A stretch of 64,000 nt of DNA, from contig NZ_WTYT01000002.1 of assembly GCF_009827595.1 (NCBI RefSeq), positions 124,001 to 188,000 on the forward strand. The letters are read 5' to 3'. The position numbers and the translations under genes were made by a program. Below are positions 25,273 to 33,232 of this stretch, in pieces; positions within the stretch are counted from its first letter, which is position 1, and each line of letters opens with the position of its first letter. The stretch is from Altericroceibacterium endophyticum. Lineage in GTDB: Bacteria > Pseudomonadota > Alphaproteobacteria > Sphingomonadales > Sphingomonadaceae. The notes under the pieces were generated by a model, which did not search any database, was not told the DNA's origin, and saw only the letters and a list, made by a program, of their open reading frames with translations.

Positions 25273-25713
25273 ATGGTGGAATTTATGGGTCGCGAACAAG
25301 CGAATGACAGCAAAACGTCACTGGGCCGCATTTTCGTGGTTGAGGACGATCCTATATTGGCGATGGCATGCGAAGACACCCTGCTGGAAGCCGGTGCGTC
25401 AGAGGTAATCATATGCCCCTCCATCGCCTGTACGATGGAACAGCTGGAACACATACGGCCCGATGCGATCGTGCTGGATGTGCATTTGGCCGACCGGGAT
25501 GATGGCTGGGCTCTGGCAGAGCTGGTGGACCAGTTAGGGCCCAAACGTCCGAGAATCATATTCTCGACCGGCTCCCCTGAAGATATCCCCCCGGACATTG
25601 CACGCATGGGTGTCCTCCTGGAAAAGCCCTACGCGCCAGAAGATCTGATGGCAGCCTTGCAATCACATTCCGAGCAGGGCCTGTTCGCCCGCCTGCGCAG
25701 CGTATTGCGCTAA
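25273..25713 (+). CDS. Single-domain response regulator
   Basis: 146 residues and only a receiver domain. Acidic residues are in RIFVVEDDPIL near 22, the phosphoacceptor Asp is in AIVLDVHLAD near 70, and the conserved Lys in LLEKPYAPED near 120. The segment IIFSTGSPEDIP partly resembles the FATGUY signature of receivers such as SdrG that tune the Sphingomonas stress response. It lies beside phyR and has an EcfG-type promoter, so it is probably a stress-induced phosphate sink or modulator. ATG 25285 is an alternative start. Confidence 0.85.
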   Translation: MVEFMGREQANDSKTSLGRIFVVEDDPILAMACEDTLLEAGASEVIICPSIACTMEQLEHIRPDAIVLDVHLADRDDGWALAELVDQLGPKRPRIIFSTGSPEDIPPDIARMGVLLEKPYAPEDLMAALQSHSEQGLFARLRSVLR

Positions 25714-25776
25714 GCCATTCCTGGCAGTTTTAGAGGAGATTGCGCAATGCCTGCGCACGCATCTCCGGCGTCCAAT

Positions 25777-25816
25777 AAAAAAGGTCTCCGTTCGGGGTAG
25801 AACGGAGACCTTTTGG
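25777..25816. terminator. Bidirectional terminator after the response regulator
   Basis: 14 bp perfect stem (25779-25792 with 25801-25814), 8-base loop, with A-run and T-run on the two sides. Confidence 0.9.
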
Positions 25817-26008
25817 GATCGTATCACCAGCCGCTTGGACGGGAGGGGGGATCTCGGCGGTGATATAGCCATAATGCCCGGCATCGTGATGCGGTTCCCT
25901 GTAATCGTAGTTTTTTACATAAAAAATGTTAACGTCTAAAAGTAAGACCTTATCCTCCCTACAATAGGGGGCAAGCCTAGCCAATTCGTCGTAAAAATCG
26001 CATGGCTA
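25817..26008. other. AT-rich intergenic DNA upstream of phyR
   Basis: Part of a 353 bp gene-free stretch (25714-26066). It has A/T tracts near 25910-25945 and the left arm of an inverted repeat. A minus-strand reading frame of 84 codons crosses it but starts at TTG and reads through the terminator hairpin, so I do not call a gene. Confidence 0.5.
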
Positions 26009-26010
26009 GG
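25976..26010. repeat. 8 bp perfect inverted repeat touching the phyR promoter
   Basis: CCTAGCCA (25976-25983) and TGGCTAGG (26003-26010), 19 bp apart. The right arm overlaps the first two bases of the GGAAC element, so a bound protein would affect EcfG-type transcription. Candidate operator only. Confidence 0.5.
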
Positions 26011-26033
26011 AACTACATTGGCCCCTGTACGTT
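26009..26033 (+). promoter_or_regulatory. EcfG-type promoter of phyR
   Basis: GGAAC (26009-26013), 16 bp spacer, CGTT (26030-26033), 33 bp before the phyR start. Implies positive feedback of the stress sigma factor on its own anti-anti-sigma factor. Confidence 0.88.
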
Positions 26034-26066
26034 AATGGGCCGCCTAATCCATAGGGAAGGGGTTTT

Positions 26067-26864
26067 ATGTCACTAGGCGCCGAAGTTGCCGCACACTTAC
26101 CGTTTTTGCGTCGTTACGCGCGTGCCCTGACGGGTTCGCAATCAACGGGCGATGCTTTTGTCCAAGCCACACTCGAAGCTGCTCTGGCAGATGATGAGCT
26201 GGCCTCTTCATTGAAGGGCGGACGCGTTCCGCTATATCGCGCATTCAACAAGGTCTGGTCTTCCGCTTATATGGAAGTGCAAGATTCCCAGCAGGCTGAT
26301 GATAGCATTTACGACAATGCTGCAGAAGATCGGCTGCGGAAAATCACGCCGATGAATCGTCAGGCGCTGCTGCTCACCACTGTCGAGGATTTCAGCCCTG
26401 CTGAAGCCGGACAGATCATGGGCGCGTCAAAGGACGATGTCAGCCGGTTGGTTCAGGAAGCGATCGATGAAATTGATCGTGAATCCTCCACCAGCGTGCT
26501 GATCATCGAAGACGAACCGCTGATTTCGATGCAGCTCGAAGATCTCGTCCGTTCGCTGGGCCATGATATTTGCGGCACCGCCGCCACCCGTACTCAGGCA
26601 CAGGAAGTTGTCGCCGACAACAAGCCCGGTCTGGTGCTGGCTGATATCCAGCTGGCAGATGGCTCTTCGGGGCTGGATGCGGTGGACGATATCCTCGCCA
26701 TTGACAGCGTGCCGGTGATTTTCATTACCGCGTATCCTGAGCGTTTGCTGACGGGTGACCGTCCTGAGCCAACCTATCTGGTAACCAAGCCGTTTCAGGA
26801 GGACACGGTCCGGGCTGCTATCAGCCAGGCCTTATTCTTTGGAACAGGCCGTCCGCTGGACTGA
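26067..26864 (+). CDS. phyR: General stress response anti-anti-sigma factor PhyR
   Basis: 265 residues: an N-terminal EcfG-like sigma domain (about 1-135, FLRRYARALTGSQSTGDAFV) that lacks DNA-binding function in this family, then a receiver domain (about 142-258). Acidic residues are in VLIIEDEPLIS, the phosphoacceptor Asp in LVLADIQLADGSSG near 195, and the Lys in YLVTKPFQED. Phosphorylated PhyR binds NepR and frees EcfG. AGGGAAGGGG precedes the ATG. The gene is transcribed from an EcfG-type promoter and convergent with the kinase gene; nepR-ecfG lies beyond it. Confidence 0.96.
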   Translation: MSLGAEVAAHLPFLRRYARALTGSQSTGDAFVQATLEAALADDELASSLKGGRVPLYRAFNKVWSSAYMEVQDSQQADDSIYDNAAEDRLRKITPMNRQALLLTTVEDFSPAEAGQIMGASKDDVSRLVQEAIDEIDRESSTSVLIIEDEPLISMQLEDLVRSLGHDICGTAATRTQAQEVVADNKPGLVLADIQLADGSSGLDAVDDILAIDSVPVIFITAYPERLLTGDRPEPTYLVTKPFQEDTVRAAISQALFFGTGRPLD

Positions 26865-26885
26865 TCGCTTTCAAAATACAGCTAG

Positions 26886-26915
26886 AAAAAGGCGGCCGGC
26901 TATGGCCGCCTTTTT
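26886..26915. terminator. Bidirectional terminator between phyR and the kinase gene
   Basis: 12 bp perfect stem (26886-26897 with 26904-26915), 6-base loop, A-run and T-run at the ends. Confidence 0.92.
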
Positions 26916-27025
26916 TATGCCTGCGCGCAGCGATATAGCGAACCGGCACTCATAAGTGCTATCTCTTTATTATGCCGCTGGGCGAAATTGGCACTCACCC
27001 TGTTTCGTGCTGGCTTAAGGGTAGA

Positions 27026-28768
27026 TCATCCCTGACGGCAGCCAGCATCCTGCTGTTCACGATCTGCGCGCATGGCAAAGGCGCCGCGTTCGCGCACCGG
27101 AATGGTCAGACAGCAACTGACTCCCTCCTTTTCAAATCTCAGATCCACCGGATTGCGCAATTCATGTGCAACGATTTTCTGAATGAGATCCGTGCCAAAA
27201 CCGCGGCCACGCTCTGTCTTTACAGGCGGGCCACCGCGCTCCTGCCACTCCATTCGCACCTGACAGGCATCAACCAGATACCAGCGCATCGACACCGTGC
27301 CGCCCGGCGCGCTCAAGGCACCATATTTGGCCGCATTCGTGGCCAGCTCATGCACCGCCAGTCCCAGCGACAAAGCGTCGTTAGGCGCCAATTCGACATC
27401 AGGCCCATTCAGGTCCAGCTGATGGTCGCCTTCCTGCGCATAGGGCACCAGTTCAGCCTCTACGACTGAACGGATAGGCGTGGTTCCCCAATCCGATTTC
27501 GTCAGCAAATCATGCGTGGCCGACAAGGCGCGGATACGCCCGTCCAAACTATCGGCAAAATCATCGAGATTGCTGGCCCGCCGCCGCGTCAGCGCTAGAA
27601 TGGACAAGACATTGGCAAGTGTGTTTTTCACCCGGTGATTCAGCTCACGGGTCAGGGAGTTACGTATCGAAGCCTGCTCTTCAAACCAGTTGAGCGCCTG
27701 TTCGTCTTCTATCGCCTGGCGTGTCAGCATGCGGATGAACACGGTCAGCATCAATCCCGCCAGCAAGCCGAAAACCAGCGTGGTCATGGAAAAGATCGAT
27801 AATCCGCTCTGCGGTTCGGCCTCTACTTCCAACACCCAGGGATGATTGGCAATCGGTACGATTTGCCGTGCGACATTGCCTTCGCCAGCAACGCCATTCT
27901 CGACCCGCGCCAGCAAATTCTCTTCCGTCGGTTTTCCTTCATAAATGCGCACACCGTAGCGCCCTGCCCCTTCCAGTTCCAAAGCGGAAGCGAGGAAATC
28001 CTCTGCCTTAAACGGGCTAAAAATGAACCCTTTCAACTGCCTGCCACTGGCTGCCGGTTCGAATACCGGCATGAAAATCATGAAGCCGGGTGCGCTGCCC
28101 CCCGCTTCCTGCCGTAGAACCACCCTGCCGCTGGCAGTCGGCCTGGACGTTTGCTGCGCCTCCAGCATGGCCGCGCGGCGCATCGGATCGGAAAACATGT
28201 CAAAGCCCAAAGCGCGGCGATTACGCACAGTGTCAGGCTGAAGGAACGTCACCGGCACGGCTAAAGGCTGATTGGCTGCCAGTGATGGATAGATTGCGGT
28301 TACCCCCGGCGTCTGAGCCGCCAATCTGGCATTAAATGCGGCGACCTCGTCCGGCCTTACCGCTTCCGCCCAGCCGATGCCGTCAGCGCCGCGATAATCA
28401 GCATCCAGCCGCAATTCACTCACAAACCGGCGAAAGCGGGAAGCAGGGATTTCATCCAGTGTCGCCAGCAGAGCGGCGCCAGCGCGGAGATAGGCTGAAC
28501 TGGAATTGGCACGGCGTTCAAGCGCAGAGGCGATGACCGCCGTGCGATTGTCCAGCTCCGCCGCTGCCTGACGCTCTTCCCCTCGCTGAATTGCAAATGC
28601 GCTCAGAAAACTGATCGACAGAATTGTCAGAAAGATGGCGACCGGCATGGCGCGCGGGAATCGCACCAGCCAGCGTTTCGTCCGACTGTGCGGGCGCAGC
28701 CTTCGCGTCCGCGACAAACCCTGACTATACCCCTTGTCTTCCGGCGTTTTCTTTCGCAAAAAATTCAT
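27026..28768 (-). CDS. CHASE-domain sensor histidine kinase, HWE/HisKA_2 type (PhyK-like)
   Basis: 580 residues. A membrane segment near 40-60 is followed by an extracytoplasmic CHASE domain (about 75-280; DGIGWAEAV and RRALGFDMFSDPMRR), a second membrane segment near 325-348, then an HWE-family transmitter: LTRELNHRVKNTLANVL with the phospho-His near 380, the ATPase N-box HELATNAAKYGAL, the characteristic WQERGGP and a G box GRGFGTDLI. Kinases of this group phosphorylate PhyR and are often beside it, as here. The CHASE ligand is unknown. A weak EcfG-type promoter (GGAAC-N16-GGTT) faces it. Confidence 0.92.
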   Translation of the reverse strand: MNFLRKKTPEDKGYSQGLSRTRRLRPHSRTKRWLVRFPRAMPVAIFLTILSISFLSAFAIQRGEERQAAAELDNRTAVIASALERRANSSSAYLRAGAALLATLDEIPASRFRRFVSELRLDADYRGADGIGWAEAVRPDEVAAFNARLAAQTPGVTAIYPSLAANQPLAVPVTFLQPDTVRNRRALGFDMFSDPMRRAAMLEAQQTSRPTASGRVVLRQEAGGSAPGFMIFMPVFEPAASGRQLKGFIFSPFKAEDFLASALELEGAGRYGVRIYEGKPTEENLLARVENGVAGEGNVARQIVPIANHPWVLEVEAEPQSGLSIFSMTTLVFGLLAGLMLTVFIRMLTRQAIEDEQALNWFEEQASIRNSLTRELNHRVKNTLANVLSILALTRRRASNLDDFADSLDGRIRALSATHDLLTKSDWGTTPIRSVVEAELVPYAQEGDHQLDLNGPDVELAPNDALSLGLAVHELATNAAKYGALSAPGGTVSMRWYLVDACQVRMEWQERGGPPVKTERGRGFGTDLIQKIVAHELRNPVDLRFEKEGVSCCLTIPVRERGAFAMRADREQQDAGCRQG

Positions 28769-28827
28769 CCGATAAAGCTACGCCAGAATGGCTACATGCA
28801 GGCTTGGCTTCGCACCCGATATAATCG

Positions 28828-28854
28828 GGAACCATAGGCACACCATTTCGTTCC
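28828..28854. promoter_or_regulatory. EcfG-type promoter of nepR-ecfG, with a divergent weaker version towards the kinase
   Basis: Plus strand: GGAAC (28828-28832), 16 bp, CGTT (28849-28852). Minus strand over the same bases: GGAAC (28854-28850), 16 bp, GGTT (28833-28830). The element is nearly palindromic and could drive nepR-ecfG rightward and the kinase leftward. Confidence 0.85.
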
Positions 28855-28960
28855 AAACAGGCGCCATAAGGGCGAAGCCCAGCTGTGAAGTGCTATAGCA
28901 CTCCATGCAAGCCGGGATGGGGATCTGACAATTCAATTGGGGCGGCCAAACGTATCAAGC

Positions 28961-29143
28961 ATGACAGGCACGGATAAAAAAGAAAACGGCGACGCTGGCA
29001 AATCCGCCGGCGAGCAGGCATCCAATGCTAGCAAGAACGATTGGACCTCTGGTCTGAAGGATCTTTACGACTCGGTCGTCGATGAGCCTCTTCCTGACAG
29101 TTTCAAGGATCTTCTGGCCAAGCTGGACGACACCGGCAAATGA
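28961..29143 (+). CDS. nepR: Anti-sigma factor NepR
   Basis: 60 residues with the NepR core WTSGLKDLYDSVVDEPLPDS near 29-48 followed by FKDLLAKLD, after a polar disordered N-terminus. It holds EcfG inactive until phosphorylated PhyR binds it. ATG 28961 is chosen; the frame opens at 28937. Its stop overlaps the ecfG start as ATGA. Confidence 0.95.
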   Translation: MTGTDKKENGDAGKSAGEQASNASKNDWTSGLKDLYDSVVDEPLPDSFKDLLAKLDDTGK

Positions 29144-29775
29144 GCAAGACAGACACCAAGAAACAGTATCCTGAGCGCAGCGCCAGTGACAAACGCGCCT
29201 TCAAGCATGAACTGACCGAAGTCGTCCCGCATCTGCGTGCGTTTGCGCGCGGACTTTGCGGCCGGCCCGATATGGCCGATGATCTGGTGCAGGAAACGCT
29301 GCTGAAGGCATGGGCCGCTCAGGATCGCTTTGAACCCGGCACCAGCATGCGCGCCTGGACCTTCGTTATTCTGCGCAACGCCTATCTCACCGATATGCGC
29401 CGCAACCGGTTCCGCGGTGAATATGATGAAACCGTGGCGGAACGCATTCTGACGGCTCCTGCTGGACAGGAAGAACCGCTGCATCTCTCCGATATGCACC
29501 GCGCCTTGTTGACCCTCCCCCCTGAACGGCGCGAAGCTTTGCTGCTGGTCGGGGCTGGCGGATTCTCTTACGAGGAAGCTGCGAATATCTGCGGCTGCGC
29601 CGTGGGCACTATCAAGAGCCGGGTCGGACGCGCACGCGCTGCTTTGTCGAGCATGATCGAAGATGGCGATATTCCGGACCGCGCGATCAGTGATCCGGCG
29701 GCACATCGGGCAATTTTGGAAGAACTTGATAATGTGGCGGCGGGCAATGGCCATTCGGCAAGAGGGCAGAGTTAA
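29140..29775 (+). CDS. ecfG: General stress sigma factor EcfG (ECF15)
   Basis: 211-residue ECF sigma factor. Region 2 contains LRAFARGLCGRPDMADDLVQ near 30-49 and SMRAWTFVILRNAYLTDMRR; region 4 contains LPPERREALLLVGAGGFSYE and GTIKSRVGRARAAL near 160. It directs RNA polymerase to GGAAC-N16/17-CGTT promoters. Coupled to nepR by a 4-nt overlap and transcribed from an EcfG-type promoter, so the unit is autoregulated. Confidence 0.96.
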   Translation: MSKTDTKKQYPERSASDKRAFKHELTEVVPHLRAFARGLCGRPDMADDLVQETLLKAWAAQDRFEPGTSMRAWTFVILRNAYLTDMRRNRFRGEYDETVAERILTAPAGQEEPLHLSDMHRALLTLPPERREALLLVGAGGFSYEEAANICGCAVGTIKSRVGRARAALSSMIEDGDIPDRAISDPAAHRAILEELDNVAAGNGHSARGQS

Positions 29776-29838
29776 TCATTTGACCGCGCTTCTTGCCAGC
29801 GCTCCAGACTGCGTCTGAACAGGCACTCAGGAATCGCT

Positions 29839-31080
29839 ATGTCCGACACGTTCGACACGCGCCCATCAAAGAGCCGGCCAAGCGGCTCGGCTGATCAAGG
29901 CGCTCAGCACGAACAACAGCATCTTGGCGTTGCCGATGACACGTCGGACCCGCAAGCGATGACCTTTGCGGCACAGGAACTGCGCCTTATCTCGGCGCTG
30001 GTCCTGCTGCTGGCAACCGGCCTGTTTCTGGCCCTCCCCTTCGTTCTGTCTATCGGATCGGTGGTGTTTTTGCCGCTGGTGACGGCGGTGATGCTCACCA
30101 TCATTCTGTCGCCTCTGGCAGACAGGATGTCGATGGCGGGCTTGCCCAATATTCTGGCCTCGCTTCTGGCTTTGCTGGGCTTTCTCGCAATTCTGGTGCT
30201 CGCCCTTGGCGTGGTGCTGCAACCGGCAGTGAGCCTGTTTGACAGCCTGCCGATGATGGTGGACCGCATTGGAGAGCATTTTGCCCATCTGAAGGGTAAT
30301 CTCCGCTGGCTTACCCAGCTTAACCAGCAACTCGCCACCGCCATCGGGGAAGGCAATCAGTCACGTGTAGTGCTGGCCGGGCCATCCATGCTGGAACAAG
30401 TCGCTTTCGCCACGCCCAGCGTCGTGCTGGAGGTTCTGCTGACCTTCCTGATGGCATTCTTCATGATCGAGGCACGAGTACGGATGCGCCACCGCCTGCT
30501 GCTGGACAGGGCGCATTTCGGTGCCAGCCTGAAAGCGGCGCGTGTCATCCGCGATGTGCAGGACCGGGTCGCCGCTTATATTCTCACCGTCGGACTGATC
30601 AATTTCTGTATTGGTGTGGTGGTAACATTGGGCGCCTGGGCAATGGGTATGGATGCGCCGATCATGTGGGGCGGTCTGGCCGCTCTGCTCAATTTCCTGC
30701 CCTATATCGGCCCGATGGCGATGGTAATGCTGTTGACGCTGTTTGGTCTCGGCACCGCAGAATCTCCCTTGCTGGGTATGATCCCCGCAGCGGCCTATCT
30801 CGGCCTGCATACGGTGGAATCCAATGTGATCACGCCCTCTATCCTCGGCGCACGTTTCACCATGAACCCTGTGATGATCCTGATCGCCCTGAGCTATTTC
30901 AGCTGGATATGGGGGGTTACCGGGGCGCTTTTATCCGTTCCCATCCTCTTGTCGCTCACGGCACTGATCGATCATCTGGGGAAACCCAATCTGGTCGGCT
31001 TCATTTTCGGCGAGCCGCTGTTTTCGACCAATCCGCTGGATCTCAGCGCGGAAGATCCACCGCGTGAAACACGGCTCTGA
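29839..31080 (+). CDS. AI-2E family transporter (PerM/TqsA-like permease)
   Basis: 413 residues with about eight membrane helices from residue 50 on (LISALVLLLATGLFLALPFV first). Family features include LPLVTAVMLTIILSPLADRM near 80 and the C-terminal block FLPYIGPMAMVMLLTLFGL followed by HTVESNVITPSILGARFTMN. Members export signals such as AI-2 or act in Na+/H+ exchange, so the substrate is open. The first 45 residues are polar. It follows ecfG by 63 bp in the same direction and may be partly cotranscribed. Confidence 0.88.
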   Translation: MSDTFDTRPSKSRPSGSADQGAQHEQQHLGVADDTSDPQAMTFAAQELRLISALVLLLATGLFLALPFVLSIGSVVFLPLVTAVMLTIILSPLADRMSMAGLPNILASLLALLGFLAILVLALGVVLQPAVSLFDSLPMMVDRIGEHFAHLKGNLRWLTQLNQQLATAIGEGNQSRVVLAGPSMLEQVAFATPSVVLEVLLTFLMAFFMIEARVRMRHRLLLDRAHFGASLKAARVIRDVQDRVAAYILTVGLINFCIGVVVTLGAWAMGMDAPIMWGGLAALLNFLPYIGPMAMVMLLTLFGLGTAESPLLGMIPAAAYLGLHTVESNVITPSILGARFTMNPVMILIALSYFSWIWGVTGALLSVPILLSLTALIDHLGKPNLVGFIFGEPLFSTNPLDLSAEDPPRETRL

Positions 31081-31114
31081 CTGCTGACCCACCGCAAGGG
31101 AACACACTGCAGAT

Positions 31115-31152
31115 AAAAAAGCCCGCCGCGCCGAATGGCGGGCGGGCTTTTC
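31115..31152. terminator. Bidirectional terminator between the AI-2E permease and sodB
   Basis: AAAAGCCCGCC with GGCGGGCTTTT plus an inner GCC/GGC pair region, A-run left, T-run right. Confidence 0.88.
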
Positions 31153-31169
31153 TTAAATATTCAAAAGGC

Positions 31170-31781
31170 TCAGGCCGGATATTTCCAAGCCGATCCGCGA
31201 GCGAGATTTTCCGCCGCGAAATCCCAGTTGAGACGCGTATCGATCACGGCCTTGAGATAGGCCGGGCGCGCATTCTGGTGATCAAGATAATAGGCATGTT
31301 CCCAGAGGTCGATCGTCAGCAGCGGGTTGAAGCCCGAATCTGCCAGCGTGTCGCCGTCATGGGTTTCTTCGATTGAGAGCTTGCCGCCCTTTTCCGCAAG
31401 CCAGACCCAGCCGCTGGCGAAATGGCCAGCACCGCGTTCGGCCAGCTTTTCCTTCAGACCGTCGAACGAGCCGAAAGCTTCGTCGATCTTGGCCGCCAGA
31501 TCGCCGCTCGGTGCGGATGAGTTGGGGGAAAGCGAATGCCAGTAAAAGCCGTGATTGTAGCTCTGCGCCGAATTGTTGAACAGACCCTGCTCGCTGCCAC
31601 GGGCCTTGGCGATCACGGTTTCTAGATCGTCATTCGCCTTGTCCGTGCCTTCGATCGCGGCATTGGTCTTGTCGATATAGGCCTTGTGATGCTTGCCATG
31701 GTGATAGCTGAGCGTTTCGGCCGTCACTGCCGGAGCAAGTGCTGCGCTGTCATAGGGAAGGTCAATCAGTTTGAAAGCCAT
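31170..31781 (-). CDS. sodB: Superoxide dismutase, Fe-type
   Basis: 203 residues, normal length. Metal ligands: His in LSYHHGKHHKAYIDK near 27, His in QSYNHGFYWHSLSP near 75, and the Asp and His of IDLWEHAYYLDHQNARP near 163-167. The Gln in NNSAQSYNHGF at the Fe-SOD position favours iron. No signal peptide, so cytoplasmic. It disproportionates superoxide. Confidence 0.95.
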   Translation of the reverse strand: MAFKLIDLPYDSAALAPAVTAETLSYHHGKHHKAYIDKTNAAIEGTDKANDDLETVIAKARGSEQGLFNNSAQSYNHGFYWHSLSPNSSAPSGDLAAKIDEAFGSFDGLKEKLAERGAGHFASGWVWLAEKGGKLSIEETHDGDTLADSGFNPLLTIDLWEHAYYLDHQNARPAYLKAVIDTRLNWDFAAENLARGSAWKYPA

Positions 31782-31864
31782 GTTTGTTCTCTCCGTCCTT
31801 CTGTTGGAATAAAGTCAGTGGTTATGCCCCCAACGCAGCGAACTGCGATGAGTTGCAATTGCGA

Positions 31865-33142
31865 TCAATTCTCATGCATCACCTCTTCCAAGGCGCTGTC
31901 ACTACGCCGATCGACTGCTCCTGCCAGTGCGACATCCATGGTGACATTGGCAACCGTCCGCATGAGGTCCGGCAACATTTCGACCGCCACCAGCAAAGCC
32001 AGCGGCCCAACCGGCACGCCCATGGCGAGTGCGATGGGGCCGATCGAGGTGACGAAGCTGACCGCGCCGGGCAATGATACCGAACCAAGCGTGGTGATCA
32101 ACGCCACCGCCGCCCCCGCTGCAATGGTTGCCGGGGTCAGCGGTACGCCGGATAATTTGGCGACATAGATCGCCACGGCCAGATTCATTGCCGGGCTGGT
32201 CGCACGAAAAATCGCCACCGCCAGCGGCAGCACGAAATCAGACGTCGTCTCCCGAATGCCGAGCGTGCGGCATGATGCCAGCATGGCCGGCAGGCTGGCG
32301 AGCGAACTTTGTGTGGACAGGGCCACCGCCTGCGCCGGCAAAATCGCCCGCGCAAAACTAGTCAGGGTTTGCCCGCCCAACAGCCGCGCAACAGGATATG
32401 CGGCAATAAGGACCAGCAAACCCATGCTGGAAACCAGCAGGATATAATGCCCCAGCGCTGCAATCGCGTCCCCTCCGCTGCGGGCAGAGACCCCGATGGC
32501 CAGCGCGAACACACCCAGCGGCGCCACGCGCAGCACCCAGCCAATCACGATCAGCATGGCGGCGGCCAGCGCTTCAAACAGATTCATCAACCCGTCATGC
32601 TGTTCCCGCGGCAGGCGCGCGATCGCCAGTGCCAGACAGGCGAAAAATACGATCACGGGGAGCATCGCCGTTTCCGCCGCCGCCGCCACCACATTGGGCG
32701 CGATCAGCGATTCCAGAAACGCACCGATCCCCGGAATCTCCTGCGGCGTCACATCGCTGATTTGCAAGGCCGCATCGGCGGCGCCCGGTATCGGGAAGAC
32801 ATTCAGCAGGAACGGAACCAGAAAAGCGGCGACCAGCGTGCCAGCGGCCAGAATCCCGATAATGCCGGTCAGCGTACGCCGGGCAATCGCCCCAGCCTTC
32901 GCCGTATCGACCATTTTGACGATGCCGATAATCATCAGCGACGCCACCAGCGGGATGATCGTCATTTGCAGCGCGCTCAGCCACAGCCGTCCGATCGGTC
33001 CGGCAACAGCCAGAACCGGCGGCAGAATGTTGCTTTCCGCAAACAGCCAGCCCAGCAGCAACCCGGCCAAAAGAGCCGCAAACGTCAGCCCTGCAGGCAA
33101 TTTCAACGGCGGCACCATGTCCACTGCGCTGGGTCTGACCAT
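31865..33142 (-). CDS. Dicarboxylate/amino acid:cation symporter (GltP/DctA family)
   Basis: 425 residues with eight helices and re-entrant loops of the DAACS fold. Signatures are IIPLVASLMIIGIVKM near 57, the serine-rich loop STQSSLASLPAMLASC near 280, and SPAMNLAVAIYVAKL near 325 replacing the common NMDGTA motif. This relaxed motif means the substrate may not be a C4-dicarboxylate. ATG 33142 has AAGGAA upstream; the frame continues upstream into the divergent glmM region but that is spurious. Confidence 0.88.
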   Translation of the reverse strand: MVRPSAVDMVPPLKLPAGLTFAALLAGLLLGWLFAESNILPPVLAVAGPIGRLWLSALQMTIIPLVASLMIIGIVKMVDTAKAGAIARRTLTGIIGILAAGTLVAAFLVPFLLNVFPIPGAADAALQISDVTPQEIPGIGAFLESLIAPNVVAAAAETAMLPVIVFFACLALAIARLPREQHDGLMNLFEALAAAMLIVIGWVLRVAPLGVFALAIGVSARSGGDAIAALGHYILLVSSMGLLVLIAAYPVARLLGGQTLTSFARAILPAQAVALSTQSSLASLPAMLASCRTLGIRETTSDFVLPLAVAIFRATSPAMNLAVAIYVAKLSGVPLTPATIAAGAAVALITTLGSVSLPGAVSFVTSIGPIALAMGVPVGPLALLVAVEMLPDLMRTVANVTMDVALAGAVDRRSDSALEEVMHEN

Positions 33143-33232
33143 AATTTCCTTTGCCCTGTCTCTTGACCGCGGTGACATTAACGTCGCAACCCGCCATGGC
33201 AATCTACGATAGAAAATGCGAGGAAAGCCTGC

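Noticed and set aside
25730-25984. 84-codon minus-strand frame
   Set aside because: TTG start without ribosome site and it reads through a strong terminator hairpin.
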